The notes under the pieces: model-generated
The model's database searches: none
What the model was told of the DNA's origin: nothing
The model's input: the letters and a program-made list of their open reading frames with translations, nothing else
Shown: piece after piece, positions 45,190 to 54,640 of the stretch
Layout: each line of letters starts with the position of its first letter
How positions within the stretch are numbered: the first letter of the stretch is position 1
NCBI GenBank assembly: GCA_017621815.1
Contig: JAGASK010000043.1
Span: 1-64,000 of the forward strand
DNA: 64,000 nt
From: Lachnospiraceae bacterium
GTDB taxonomy: Bacteria > Bacillota > Clostridia > Lachnospirales > Lachnospiraceae
Direction: 5' to 3'
Program-made: the position numbers and the translations under genes

Positions 45190-46425
45190 GTGGATATTCA
45201 AATAAATGACGAAGAGGAAATAAGAGCATGCCGCAGGGAGCATATCAATGAAATGAAACGTGAGAAGGAAAAGCAGAGGATGCAAAGGGAGCGTTTCAGG
45301 AAAGCAGCTCCATTTGCGGCGGCTTTGATTTTCCTGGTATTTGCAGGAGTTCTGGTTTTGCCCGGACAGTTTAGAAAAGATGCGGGAAATGCGCAGACGA
45401 TAGAAAGTACAGACAATGCTTCAGACATGGAAAATGCATCAGACACTGAAAGTGCAGCAGAAACCGGAACAGAGACGGATGCAGTATTTCCGGTAATCAG
45501 TATAGATACGGAGCCTTTGCAAAGCCTTGCGGATGCAGCACTTTCTGTTGGTGCTGTTCCGCCAAAGATATATTCGGCGGAAGCATCTTCTGATGTTCTG
45601 CAACTGTACGACAGCCTGAAATCAGGAGATACTCTCTATAGTGAGAATGTGGTTTTAGTTGATTTAAGTGAAAACAGCATTGTGGCTCAAAAGGGCGCTT
45701 TTGACAGAATCAATCCGGCTTCCATGACGAAGGTTCTTACTGTTTTGGTAGCTGCGGAGCATATAAAGAATTTAGATGATACCTTTACGATGACACTGGA
45801 AATTACGGATTACGGTTATATGCATGACTGCAGCAGCGCAGGTTTTGAAAAGGATGAGACAATTACAGTGCGTGATTTGTTTTACGGAACGGTGCTGCCA
45901 TCCGGTGCGGATGCGGCAGTGGGGCTTGCCACTTATGTGGCAGGGAGCCAGGAAGCCTTCGTGGAGCTGATGAATCAAAAGCTGGAGGAACTTGGGCTTG
46001 CCGATACGGCGCACATGACAAACTGCGTGGGTATTTATGATGAAAATCATTACTGCACCGTTTATGATATGGCAATGATAATGGAAGCAGCCATTGACAA
46101 TGACCTTTGCAGGGAAGTTTTGTCAGCTCACATTTATACTACATCGGAAACGGAGCAGCATCCGGAAGGAATTGAACTGTCCAACTGGTTTTTGCGCCGT
46201 ATTGAGGATAAAGACAGCGGCGGCGAGGTAATCTGCGGAAAGACCGGCTATGTGGTACAGTCTAAAAACTGTGCAGTAAGCTATGATGTGGATGAAAACG
46301 GAACAGGCTTTGTATGTGTGACTGCCGGAGCAGGCAGCGTGTGGCAGTGCATTTATGACCATGCCGGATTATATAAGCAGTTTTCCACTGCTGCGGAAGG
46401 AGGAACAAATAATGATACCCAGTGA
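45190..46425 (+). CDS. Serine D-Ala-D-Ala carboxypeptidase (peptidase S11, low-MW PBP)
   Basis: 411 residues. An N-terminal membrane helix (~39-58) follows a basic cytoplasmic tail, then a Ser/Thr/Glu-rich linker and the S11 catalytic domain: S178-M-T-K181 (SxxK), SGA at ~238 (a variant of SxN), and CGKTGYV with the KTG triad near 353. Removes terminal D-Ala from peptidoglycan at the outer face. GTG start, with GGAG 11 bases upstream. The next gene overlaps its end. Confidence 0.9.
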   Translation: MDIQINDEEEIRACRREHINEMKREKEKQRMQRERFRKAAPFAAALIFLVFAGVLVLPGQFRKDAGNAQTIESTDNASDMENASDTESAAETGTETDAVFPVISIDTEPLQSLADAALSVGAVPPKIYSAEASSDVLQLYDSLKSGDTLYSENVVLVDLSENSIVAQKGAFDRINPASMTKVLTVLVAAEHIKNLDDTFTMTLEITDYGYMHDCSSAGFEKDETITVRDLFYGTVLPSGADAAVGLATYVAGSQEAFVELMNQKLEELGLADTAHMTNCVGIYDENHYCTVYDMAMIMEAAIDNDLCREVLSAHIYTTSETEQHPEGIELSNWFLRRIEDKDSGGEVICGKTGYVVQSKNCAVSYDVDENGTGFVCVTAGAGSVWQCIYDHAGLYKQFSTAAEGGTNNDTQ

Positions 46426-46597
46426 CCCTGATATGCTTCTTAGTTATGTAAACTTAAAACTTCGCGATTATTATTCCAGCCTGGAAGCTATGTGCGATGA
46501 TTTGGACATTAGTGCCAGGGAAATAGAAGCGAAGCTGAGCAGTATTGGTTATTCCTATGACAGCCCAAAGAATCAATTTGTCAGCATAAATTCCTGA
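46412..46597 (+). CDS. DUF4250 small protein
   Basis: 61 residues: IPSDPDMLLSYVNLKLRDYY at the start and SIGYSYDSPKNQFV near the end match DUF4250, a small clostridial protein of unknown function. The ATG at 46412 follows GGAGG; an upstream ATG at 46355 has no ribosome site. Overlaps the carboxypeptidase stop by 14 bases, so translation is coupled. Confidence 0.9.
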   Translation: MIPSDPDMLLSYVNLKLRDYYSSLEAMCDDLDISAREIEAKLSSIGYSYDSPKNQFVSINS

Positions 46598-46630
46598 AGA
46601 TAAAATCCAGGCGGGAAAAGCTTTACCATG

Positions 46631-47512
46631 CTACTCCCTATAGTCATTTCTGATAAATGGCTTATCAATTTTGGTGTCAATTAAAAGCCTGTATTTTTGA
46701 GGATGCCGATATGCATTACCGTGCACTTCATTCTCACGGTAATTGCGGAGCTGCTCCAAATTAAGTTCAGCAATATAAATTCCTTCTTTACCATCTGCCT
46801 GCAGGATGCAGGTATCCCTGGAGCCGCTCGATTCGGGGAGATAAGCTACACCATCAAAAACACTTGAACCGCCATTACAATCAGGTACTGTTTCAGGATA
46901 GTTGCAGGTTGCAATAGCTGACATATTTTCATATGCCCTGGCACGTAACTGAGAAAGACGGTTTATTTCCATGGGGCAGGCATTAGGTACAAGAATGAGC
47001 TCTGCGCCTTTAAGCATTAAAATTCTTGCGCTTTCAGGAAATTCCCTGTCAAAACAAATCATTGCACCGACTTTTACTTCACCGCAGGCTGTATCCAGCG
47101 CAGTAACATAAAAGTCTTCACCAGGTGTCAGGTTTCGTTCTACGTCAAAATCGCAGGTATGTACCTTTGCATAGGTAAATTTCCGTTCTCCGAATCTGTC
47201 GAACAGGACAAGTGAATTGCGGGGGCCGCCTTCATGTTTTTCAAGCAAAGTGATGCCGATAGCCATGCCGAGCTCCTTTGCAAGACTTCCAAATGTATTG
47301 ATAAAATCTCCGCTTCCGGAAATTGCTTCAGCCTTCCAGGCTGCAGCAGGCCGATTGTAAATGTTATATCCGTTGCTCCACATTTCAGGAAATAATGCGA
47401 TATCAGCATTCATTTCTTTTGCTTTTCTGCAGTATTTAATTCCCTTTTCAAGGTTTTCTTTTAAAGTATTGCAAGGTGCAATTTGCAGCAAGGCTATTTT
47501 TAATAAATTCAT
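46631..47512 (-). CDS. Carbon-nitrogen hydrolase (nitrilase superfamily)
   Basis: 293 residues. The Glu-Lys-Cys triad is present: E in LFPEMWSNG (~43), K in YAKVH (~115), C in MICFDREFPE (~153). The closest kind is the NIT/omega-amidase or N-carbamoyl-putrescine amidase type, acting on non-peptide C-N bonds. Substrate not determinable. The ATG follows GAAAGGACAC on the minus strand. It runs opposite to DUF4250. Confidence 0.9.
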   Translation of the reverse strand: MNLLKIALLQIAPCNTLKENLEKGIKYCRKAKEMNADIALFPEMWSNGYNIYNRPAAAWKAEAISGSGDFINTFGSLAKELGMAIGITLLEKHEGGPRNSLVLFDRFGERKFTYAKVHTCDFDVERNLTPGEDFYVTALDTACGEVKVGAMICFDREFPESARILMLKGAELILVPNACPMEINRLSQLRARAYENMSAIATCNYPETVPDCNGGSSVFDGVAYLPESSGSRDTCILQADGKEGIYIAELNLEQLRNYRENEVHGNAYRHPQKYRLLIDTKIDKPFIRNDYRE

Positions 47513-47557
47513 TTTTGTGTGTCCTTTCTCTTTTGGGCTTACCGCAGTTTTCCACAG

Positions 47558-47953
47558 TTATTTTATAGTATAGGGATAGATTTCAATGTCGTAATAGTTT
47601 GCAGTAAAAGATATATAATCGCCTTTTTGCTTTTTTGAAGATATCGCATTAATATCAAGCATATCTATCCAGTCTGTTTCAAAACGCAAGTAGTAAACCT
47701 CATTATCGAGACCCTCACAAACACCGCCAAATATAACACCTGCGTTGTCAGAAGATACAAAAGGAAATTGTTTTTCTTTTGGCTGAATGTGTGCTTCATG
47801 AGGGAAATTTATACTTAACTCGACATGATATTTATTACCAATAACGGGATTTTCTGTATTTTTCCATATACCCTTAATTGTTCCAATGGTAGTCTTGCCA
47901 GTAACAATTGTCAGATTTTCCTGATATTTAGCTTCGTTTATGACTAATCTCAT
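47558..47953 (-). CDS. Hypothetical protein, possible immunity-type
   Basis: 131 residues, beta-rich (VTGKTTIGTIKGIWKN, YHVELSINF, YLRFETDWIDMLDIN). No family recognised; such small all-beta proteins are often toxin-immunity proteins, but no toxin is adjacent, so this is only a thought. The ATG at 47953 is preceded by AGGA; a TTG at 47977 is an alternative. Confidence 0.55.
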   Translation of the reverse strand: MRLVINEAKYQENLTIVTGKTTIGTIKGIWKNTENPVIGNKYHVELSINFPHEAHIQPKEKQFPFVSSDNAGVIFGGVCEGLDNEVYYLRFETDWIDMLDINAISSKKQKGDYISFTANYYDIEIYPYTIK

Positions 47954-48097
47954 TTTTACTGTCCTATGCAGCTTCAAAGTTGTTATTTTCTAATTTTATA
48001 GCTGATTATGTGTATGTGTCAATAAATGGTTATAATTCTTTCTTACCGCCTTTTTCCGGCTTTGATAGTATATGATTTGTTTTCAGATATTTTTGAT

Positions 48098-48454
48098 TCA
48101 TGATATGAAAACCATTCCATTTAGATAATTTATTGGATTTCTATAAAACTGGTCTACAGAAAGATGAAATAATTCAAGAAATGCTTTATGGGAAATTCTC
48201 TGCCTTGCTTTAGAAACAGCCTGTTTGGAGACAAAAGACAAATCCATGGAAAAAAGTGAATCCCGGAGTTGTGAATAATTAATAGAAATGGATTTATGGG
48301 CAGACTGCAGAATGAAGTAGATCAGATTAGGGAAAGACAGTTTACCTGAACGAGAAAAAGAGTTTTCAATACGGTATTTTTGAACAAAAGCGTTTGAGTT
48401 AATTTTCTTGTCAGCATTTTGTAAAATGGAAGATAAAATTTGATTTGAATTCAT
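48098..48454 (-). pseudogene. IS4-family transposase N-terminal fragment
   Basis: 118 residues that read as the N-terminus of IS4-like transposases: SGKLSFPNLIYFILQSAHKS, then SKQAVSKARQRISHKAFLEL. The frame stops before any catalytic Asp. The ATG at 48454 is chosen because the following QILSSILQNADKK is typical; an ATG at 48499 lies inside a hairpin. A decayed IS. Confidence 0.75.
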
Positions 48455-48461
48455 AAAAGCA

Positions 48462-48493
48462 CCTCGCATTGTAAAGTAATAATCAATGCGAGG
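48462..48493. repeat. Perfect palindrome upstream of the IS4 fragment
   Basis: CCTCGCATTG (48462-48471) with CAATGCGAGG (48484-48493), 12-base loop. On the plus strand it is followed by CAACATTTTTT. IS elements often carry such hairpins to block read-in transcription or translation of the transposase. Confidence 0.7.
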
Positions 48494-48596
48494 CAACATT
48501 TTTTGATGAATTTGTCAAGTGTTTTTTTTTTCTTTTGTGGTATTTGGTTTAAGTTGACGACATTGCCCATTTTACGAGTGGTGGCGACTTAGATAG

Positions 48597-48857
48597 TTAT
48601 TCTTTTTTCAGTAACTTGTTGATTGTATTATCAACCGCCTTGGAATGCAGGTATGGTTTCCTTTCATCAGTCAAACCCAGTAAATAATCCACGCTCGTAT
48701 CATGAAAAAGAGCAAGTTTAATTAGAATATTAGTAGGAATATCATTTTCTCCTGTTTCATACTTGGAATATCCTGTCTGTGACATTCCCAAAACCTTAGC
48801 TAGCGTTGTCTGCGAAATATCTTTATCTTCTCGTAAATCACGAATTCGCTTATACAT
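48597..48857 (-). CDS. XRE-family helix-turn-helix repressor
   Basis: 86 residues. HTH spans ~5-60 with SQTTLAKVLGMSQTGYSKYE as the recognition region. The short length and the divergent neighbour across a palindromic operator suggest a Cro/CI-type local repressor controlling itself and the lipoprotein gene. Confidence 0.9.
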   Translation of the reverse strand: MYKRIRDLREDKDISQTTLAKVLGMSQTGYSKYETGENDIPTNILIKLALFHDTSVDYLLGLTDERKPYLHSKAVDNTINKLLKKE

Positions 48858-48880
48858 TATGTCACCTCGTTAAAAGTATA

Positions 48881-48928
48881 TCTAACCTGTTTTAGATTAT
48901 TGACTTTTAACCTGAAACAGGTTAAAAT
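48881..48928 (+). promoter_or_regulatory. Operator palindromes between -35 and -10 of a lipoprotein gene
   Basis: The palindrome TTAACCTG (48907-48914), AAA, CAGGTTAA (48918-48925) lies inside the spacer of a promoter: -35 TTGACT (48900-48905), 17 bases, -10 TAAAAT (48923-48928). A second, weaker dyad, TCTAA and TTAGA (48881-48896), shares the AACCTG half. Likely bound by the adjacent divergent XRE protein. Confidence 0.75.
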
Positions 48929-48956
48929 ATTAAAAAAATTATGAAAGGTGACAAAA

Positions 48957-49910
48957 ATGAAAAACAAATTTGTTCTTTTATGCTTTTCCCTTATGTTCAT
49001 TTTTTTATATGCATGTGGGGAACAAGAAACTGACGTTGAAAATGATATGGCAAATACAAAGCAGGAAAACGCTGTAGCAGAAGAAACCATTCAACAAACA
49101 CAAACTTCTGATAATGAGTTCAGTAACTCTGCACAAAATATAGAGAAGGAACAGGAAAAAACAACTTCAAATCAGGATCCGGTACCTGCAATAAAGAATA
49201 TGATTATTTCTAGCTCTGATTATGAATACGTTTTTTCTGATATTACAACTATTCGAGGAGATGAATGCGAAATCAACAACATATTTGGCTTTAATCTGCC
49301 TTCAGGAGACTGGTATTTATACGGCTTCTCCGGTTTCAATCATGATGACCCATGGAATTCTCGCGTTAACTATACAAATTACGGAGGTAACGCCGAAGAA
49401 AAACTTGCCGACAGGCAAATTGACTGTTATCAGTCTCTTCGCTTCGCAAGTGGCGAAATAAATTATGATCCTTGTCTCCATATCGCACTTGCATGCGAAA
49501 ATGAAATTTCTGCCGCTGATGATCAGATTAAGGATGTTACTTATCTAAAGGAATTTCTTAAAAATGATCGTTATCCTGAAAATGCAAGTATCGATTCGCT
49601 CTATTATGAATTACTCACACTTGAAAAAAAAGAAACCCTTGATACCAGTTATGGAGTCGCACAGATTATTTATCAGGTTACTTCTCATAAGATAAATGAC
49701 AATACCTATTATGAATCAGAACGTGAAATTGTGCTATTACACCTTACTGATTTTCATGATCTGGTTATTTTTGATGATACTACTAAAACGGCTGTTCCTG
49801 CTGTCACATATGATATTCTGATAGAATACCAATATCCCAAAACTGAAAAGGCAGGTGGATATCAACATATATTAGTTGATATGCTTCCCCAGATATTGAA
49901 CAAAGATTAA
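48957..49910 (+). CDS. Lipoprotein of unknown function
   Basis: 317 residues. Signal peptide with lipobox LYACG (cleavage before C19 or so), a Gln/Glu/Thr-rich linker and a ~230-residue globular part of beta-strand type (GDWYLYGFSGFNHDDPW, YGVAQIIYQVTSH). No family recognised. Start ATG at 48957 follows GGTGAC; a GTG at 48948 is too close. Its promoter has an operator for the divergent XRE repressor, so it is probably part of a small regulated cassette. Confidence 0.75.
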   Translation: MKNKFVLLCFSLMFIFLYACGEQETDVENDMANTKQENAVAEETIQQTQTSDNEFSNSAQNIEKEQEKTTSNQDPVPAIKNMIISSSDYEYVFSDITTIRGDECEINNIFGFNLPSGDWYLYGFSGFNHDDPWNSRVNYTNYGGNAEEKLADRQIDCYQSLRFASGEINYDPCLHIALACENEISAADDQIKDVTYLKEFLKNDRYPENASIDSLYYELLTLEKKETLDTSYGVAQIIYQVTSHKINDNTYYESEREIVLLHLTDFHDLVIFDDTTKTAVPAVTYDILIEYQYPKTEKAGGYQHILVDMLPQILNKD

Positions 49911-50068
49911 ATAATTTTTTCTGTCGAAAGATTGAGTATCACCAGACAATACTTCTTCGATATGATAAAATGACTTGCAAAGAGCATCGGCGTTTAATAA
50001 GAAAATAAATGCATGGAGAAATTTTACAAGCATATAAATAGAATAAGGTTCCGGAAAGAAAATATTTT

Positions 50069-50746
50069 ATGAATTTAAGAAGAATTTTTTCATGTATTAT
50101 TATACTGATATTCCTTGCAATTATGTGTATAATCGGGTATTTCAATCAAAATAGTGTTTTCACAATGGGAAAGGCAGTCAGTGATCAGGACAGCAAAAAG
50201 ATAGCACTGACCTTTGACGACGGGCCGCACCCTTATTATACAGAGCAGCTTTTAAAGGGGCTAAGGGAGCGTAATGTAAAAGTAACCTTTTTCATTACAG
50301 GGCAAAACGTAGAAGCGTACCCTGAAATTGTGAAGGAAATTTATGAGGACGGACATCTGATCGGTAATCATACCTATAACCATACCCAGCTCACCTCCGG
50401 AAATGCGGAAATCTTTAAGCAGGAGATTGTTAAGACCAATGAAGTGATCAAAGAAGTGACAGGTGAGGACACAATTTACATTCGTCCGCCGTATGGGAGC
50501 TGGGACAAGGAATTTGAAAAGGAACTGAATATGTTTCCGGTTCTCTGGACGATCGATCCCTTTGACTGGTGCAGCAGTGATGTTTCCTGCATCGTGAATG
50601 CCGTCTGCGCGAAAGCTAGTGAAAATGATATTATCCTTATGCATGACCAATACAAAACGACTGTGACAGCGGCACTTGAAATTGTGGATAAGCTGATGGA
50701 GGAGGGCTATGAGTTTGTTACGGTAGACGAGCTGTTGTTTGATTAG
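50069..50746 (+). CDS. Polysaccharide deacetylase (CE4, NodB fold), intact copy
   Basis: 225 residues: N-terminal membrane anchor (~5-25), then a NodB domain. Motif 1 TFDDGPHP (D51-D52), motif 2 HTYNH (~95-99), motif 3 RPPYGSW, motif 4 WTIDPFDW. Removes N-acetyl groups from peptidoglycan or chitin-like polymers on the outer face; the family includes PdaA-like enzymes. A decayed paralogue lies at 60167-60696, on the far side of the defence cluster. Confidence 0.93.
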   Translation: MNLRRIFSCIIILIFLAIMCIIGYFNQNSVFTMGKAVSDQDSKKIALTFDDGPHPYYTEQLLKGLRERNVKVTFFITGQNVEAYPEIVKEIYEDGHLIGNHTYNHTQLTSGNAEIFKQEIVKTNEVIKEVTGEDTIYIRPPYGSWDKEFEKELNMFPVLWTIDPFDWCSSDVSCIVNAVCAKASENDIILMHDQYKTTVTAALEIVDKLMEEGYEFVTVDELLFD

Positions 50747-50901
50747 TGTTTAATGATAAAATTGATAGTTTTATAAAAATTTCAGAAAAGCAGGACTTGC
50801 CCAATGATGGAAAAACGCTTATAATTATGGAACAGACAGGTTATTTTTCTGCTTGACGGGTATTATACTATCTATACAGATGTGCTGAAAGGTGGTATAA
50901 T

Positions 50902-51114
50902 ATGAGTAAGAAAGAGGATGAATTGAAACATATAAACAAGGAGGAACAGGCAATGAGCGCAGTTATAAATCAGGCAAGACCCTGCACAATTTCGGAATCC
51001 ATCATAGAGTCCTGCAAGGAAGTGAAAAGTATGCGTGAAGGCAGGACTCCGAAGCGTTCTTTGAGTGAATTGTTTGCAAATATTGAAAAGTGGAGCAAAG
51101 AGGAAGAAAAATAG
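50902..51114 (+). CDS. RelB-like antitoxin
   Basis: 70 residues, charged and helical, ending in ELFANIEKWSKEEEK. The position immediately before a RelE/ParE-like toxin, with its stop followed directly by the toxin ATG, makes an antitoxin role likely. No DNA-binding motif could be named with certainty, so the RelB label reflects context. Ribosome site AAAGGTGG. Confidence 0.7.
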   Translation: MSKKEDELKHINKEEQAMSAVINQARPCTISESIIESCKEVKSMREGRTPKRSLSELFANIEKWSKEEEK

Positions 51115-51471
51115 ATGTACACAGTCATACCCACCGAACGGTTTGAAAAGGACGTAAAGTATTATATTAAGAAAAAGGGTTTCACACATATCGGTGCAGA
51201 TATTAAAGTCATAACGGATGAGTTGGAGAGGGGAAATCTGGTGGGAACGGAAATTCCTGGCTTAAAGATACCAACGGACGGACATACTTTTAAGGTGCGG
51301 TCTGCAAACACGGACACCAAGGTGGGACAATCCAATGGTTATCGGATTATTTACTATGCAGTCAGGGATGATGAGGAAGTGTATTTGCTTACTATTTACT
51401 ATAAAAAAGATGATAACCGGATACCGACTAATCAGGAAATCATTGAGCTGGTAGAAACCTATTGTATGTAA
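51115..51471 (+). CDS. RelE/ParE-superfamily toxin
   Basis: 118 residues with the family pattern: IPTERFEKDVKYYIKKKG at the N-terminus, GLKIPTDGHTFKVRSANTD in the middle and a YRIIYYAVRDDEEVYLLTIY beta-strand core ending in KKDD. Type II toxin that probably cleaves ribosome-bound mRNA or inhibits gyrase; which cannot be told. Directly after the antitoxin. Confidence 0.85.
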   Translation: MYTVIPTERFEKDVKYYIKKKGFTHIGADIKVITDELERGNLVGTEIPGLKIPTDGHTFKVRSANTDTKVGQSNGYRIIYYAVRDDEEVYLLTIYYKKDDNRIPTNQEIIELVETYCM

Positions 51472-51499
51472 TAAAGAGCGAATAAGCAGTGGTGAGAGT

Positions 51500-51539
51500 C
51501 ATCTGATACAGTGTAAAAGTTGTATCGGATGGTTCTTTT
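51500..51539 (+). terminator. Terminator after the toxin-antitoxin pair
   Basis: CATCTGATACA (51500-51510) with TGTATCGGATG (51521-51531), one T-G wobble, ten-base loop, then GTTCTTTTA. Immediately before the recombinase frame. Confidence 0.75.
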
Positions 51540-52796
51540 ATGTTCAATAAGACGGTTCGCAAAGTGTACTGCCGGTTGGTTAGTATTAATGATGGGTTTG
51601 ACAGTAAAGATTTTTTCGGGCAGACGGGTGGAATGGATGTAGCTTTCAAGAATTTTATCTATGAGATGTATATCAGAGATTTATCTGAAAAGGTAAAAAG
51701 CGGAGTTACAACCTGTATGAAGCGAGGTGAATATTACGCAGGCTGTATTGTGTATGGCTACCAAAAGTCGTCAGATGGTAAAAGAATGGAAATTGACGAG
51801 GGTGCTGCAGTCACGATACGGCGAATTTTTCAGGAATTGGCAGATGGGAAAGACGCAAAAACTCTGGCGATTGAACTAAATGCAGAGAGAGTGCAAACCA
51901 GACTAACCTACAAGCAGGCAAAGGGGGAGCAACTTAACCGGCATTATAAGGCAGATATATGGAATCGTAACAAGATACATTCCATTATCCATAATCGGGT
52001 ATATCAGGGAGACATGGTGTATCGAAATGCTGTCCGTGCCCAAGCTGGCTGTAAACGGAAGGTAAGACAGCCAGAAGAAAAATGGCTTGTGATATCGGAT
52101 CATCACGAGGCGATTGTCAGCCGGGAAATTTTCAAGAAGGCAAATGACAATATCAGAAAAGGAAAAGTAGCAGAGTATGACCGTTCTGCTGTCCGCCGAG
52201 GGATTGTCTTTTGTGGATGCTGTGGGAATAGGTTAGAACTGAGGAAAACCAAAAGCCCCTATTATCTATGTAAGCGCAGAAATTTGCTGGATAATGTAAA
52301 GTGCAATGAATTGCGAATAGAAAAAGAGCAGATCGAGCGGACTGTATGGACTATCTGGCAGGAACATTGTCGATTGTTTGCGACAGTTTCTCTCTCACAG
52401 TTCTTTGAGAAGCAGCAGGAGAAGTTGAGAAAGCAGGAAAATATACTGATACAGAGATTGGAGCGTTTCCCTGCTGAAAAAATAAATCTGTATGAACAGT
52501 TCCGTTCAGGCATGGTAAAGCAGGATATGTTCTTGAAAGAAAAAGAACAGTTGAGCCAGCAAGAAGTAATGGTACGGAAAGAAATAGAGAAAGTTTCCGA
52601 ACAGATTGATATTCAGAAGAAAAAACAAAAGAACTATTGGAGTGTTGCTGATCTTGTGGAAAGGTATGGAACAAGCGAAGCATTGACAGAAGAATTTATG
52701 AGGGAGATGGTGGAGAAAGTCATAGTATATGAAGATAAGCGGATAGAGATTATTTGGAAGTATCGGGAAGAGTTTGATGAGCTTATAAAGCTATAG
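51540..52796 (+). pseudogene. Large serine recombinase lacking most of its catalytic domain
   Basis: 418 residues starting within the end of the resolvase domain (RLVSINDGFDSKDF). The downstream recombinase domain (~75-170, YGYQKSSDGKRMEID), a zinc ribbon (CGCCGNRLELRKTKSPYYLC) and the coiled-coil tail are present. The catalytic serine and about the first 100 residues of the family are missing, so it should not recombine on its own. Adjacent to a defence cluster, it may be the relic of the element's integrase. The frame has no ribosome site. Confidence 0.75.
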
Positions 52797-52810
52797 AAGT
52801 AAATGGATGA

Positions 52811-52852
52811 TATAAGACGATGCATATTGGATGTGCACCGTCTTATATTTTT
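52811..52852 (+). terminator. Terminator after the recombinase remnant
   Basis: TATAAGACG (52811-52819) with CGTCTTATA (52839-52847), inner TGCA/TGCA pair, then TTTTT. It separates the recombinase from the Gabija genes. Confidence 0.8.
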
Positions 52853-52918
52853 CATGGTAAAGGGTGGATAAATATGGTAATATTACGATAGATAAAAAGC
52901 ATAGTGGAGGATAGCAAT

Positions 52919-54640
52919 ATGTATATAAAGAACATCCATATTGAGAATTTTCGTAATTTTAAATATATTGATATACCTATAAAACAATTTACTATTATAA
53001 TAGGAGAAAATGACTCAGGAAAGTCAAATTTACTGGATGCAATAAGGTTAGTTTTGCATAATAATGGATTGCAATATTTTTCTCGTACATTAGGAATTAC
53101 GGATTTAAATGAAGATGCTTTAGATGAATTTTATGCTTTTTTGAATGAAAATGCATCAATTATTGCTAAATCTTTAGATGATAAGGAGTTTATGAAAGGA
53201 GTCTATGAGAAGATACCGACTGTCAGAATAAGAATAACATTTGATGATGCAAAGAGTGAATATCAAAAGCAGTTACTAAAGGATTGGGTAAATATAGATG
53301 ATGAAGATGAAATATCGTATGATATAGAATATTTATCGGCACCTGTTAAACAAAAAGATTTTATTGAAGAGTGTCTGTTTTTACAGGAAAAAGTAAAAAG
53401 ATTCATGATACCAATAGAAAAATATGAATACAAAATATATTCTGTAAATAATGGAAAGGCAATTAATAAGGATAAAGCTAAAAACTTTAATGTTAGTGTA
53501 ATTGATGCGGATAGAGATACATTTTCGCAGAGCGATAAACAGAATTCATATAGATTAATAAGTTCATTGATTACAAAAAGTATTACGAGCGAAGATAGAG
53601 TTAAAGTAGAAGAATCTTATAATAGTTTTTTTTCAGAGATACAAAACATACAATCCTTTAAACAAATTTTCAATAGAATGAAAGATAGTAGAAAATTTGA
53701 AAATATTCAAGAATATATTGATGAAATGCAGCTTATTCCCAATTTTCCTAACCTAAAAAATATATTTTCTAATATAAATATAGGGATTGGAGATGAGTTT
53801 TTGTATCAAAAGGGATTGGGAACTAGAAATTTAATGTATTTGATTTTACTGTTTAGCTATTTTCAAGTTAATGATAAAATATATAATTTTTTGTGTATAG
53901 AAGAACCAGAAGCTCATTTATGCGTGAATAACTTTAATTTAATTTTGGATTTTATAAAAAAGAGTGTTGAGATACAAAATGATTATATGCAATTACTAAT
54001 AACATCCCATAATCCGAAAGTTATCAATAAGCTTAAGTTAAATAATGTAGTAATTTTAAAAAATGGTAAAGCGATATCTTTACAAGATGTAGATAAACAA
54101 CTTGTTAATTATCTGGCAAAACGTCCTAATTTTGATATTTTAAAATTATTGTTTGCAAAAAAATTGATTTTAGTTGAAGGATCAACAGAGGAAATGTTCA
54201 TAAATACTCTGCTAGATAAGGAAAGTTACATTTTGAATGAAATAGAGGTTATTGCAATTGGGCAAAAAGGGTATAAAACTTTTTTGGACATATGGCTTAA
54301 AATACATAAAAACGATAGCACAAGTTGTATAGGGATAGTAAGAGATTTTGATAATCAAAAAATTGCTAAACAAGAACATAACAAATATGACGAACAAAAT
54401 GAAAATATTTTTGTAAGGACAACGGAAAAGTACACAATGGAAGATGATTTGGTGGCAACTGGAAATAACGAGGAGAGAATAAGAACTCTGTTTAAAATTG
54501 AAGGAGATGTGTCTGATTTTTTAAAAAATAGTAAAGCTGATAATATGAGACTTATATGTGAGGCAATTAGTGAAAACAAAATTGAAATTGAAGTACCAAG
54601 TCATATAGGAGAAATCATAAAATGTGTAATGGAGTACTAA
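52919..54640 (+). CDS. gajA: Gabija protein GajA: OLD-family ATPase with TOPRIM nuclease
   Basis: 573 residues. N-terminal ABC-type ATPase with Walker A GENDSGKSN (~29-37), signature near GLGTRNLMYL and Walker B FLCIEEPEAH. C-terminal TOPRIM nuclease with LVEGSTEEMF (Glu) and IVRDFDN (Asp-x-Asp), then a TTEKYTMEDDLV lysine segment. Size and order match GajA of Gabija. The GajA-GajB complex nicks and degrades phage DNA. ATG at 52919 is nine bases after GGAGG. Base composition is much more AT-rich than the flanks. Confidence 0.88.
   Translation: MYIKNIHIENFRNFKYIDIPIKQFTIIIGENDSGKSNLLDAIRLVLHNNGLQYFSRTLGITDLNEDALDEFYAFLNENASIIAKSLDDKEFMKGVYEKIPTVRIRITFDDAKSEYQKQLLKDWVNIDDEDEISYDIEYLSAPVKQKDFIEECLFLQEKVKRFMIPIEKYEYKIYSVNNGKAINKDKAKNFNVSVIDADRDTFSQSDKQNSYRLISSLITKSITSEDRVKVEESYNSFFSEIQNIQSFKQIFNRMKDSRKFENIQEYIDEMQLIPNFPNLKNIFSNINIGIGDEFLYQKGLGTRNLMYLILLFSYFQVNDKIYNFLCIEEPEAHLCVNNFNLILDFIKKSVEIQNDYMQLLITSHNPKVINKLKLNNVVILKNGKAISLQDVDKQLVNYLAKRPNFDILKLLFAKKLILVEGSTEEMFINTLLDKESYILNEIEVIAIGQKGYKTFLDIWLKIHKNDSTSCIGIVRDFDNQKIAKQEHNKYDEQNENIFVRTTEKYTMEDDLVATGNNEERIRTLFKIEGDVSDFLKNSKADNMRLICEAISENKIEIEVPSHIGEIIKCVMEY

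Noticed and set aside
51540-52796. Functional integrase
   Set aside because: The catalytic serine domain is missing, so it cannot act alone as an integrase.
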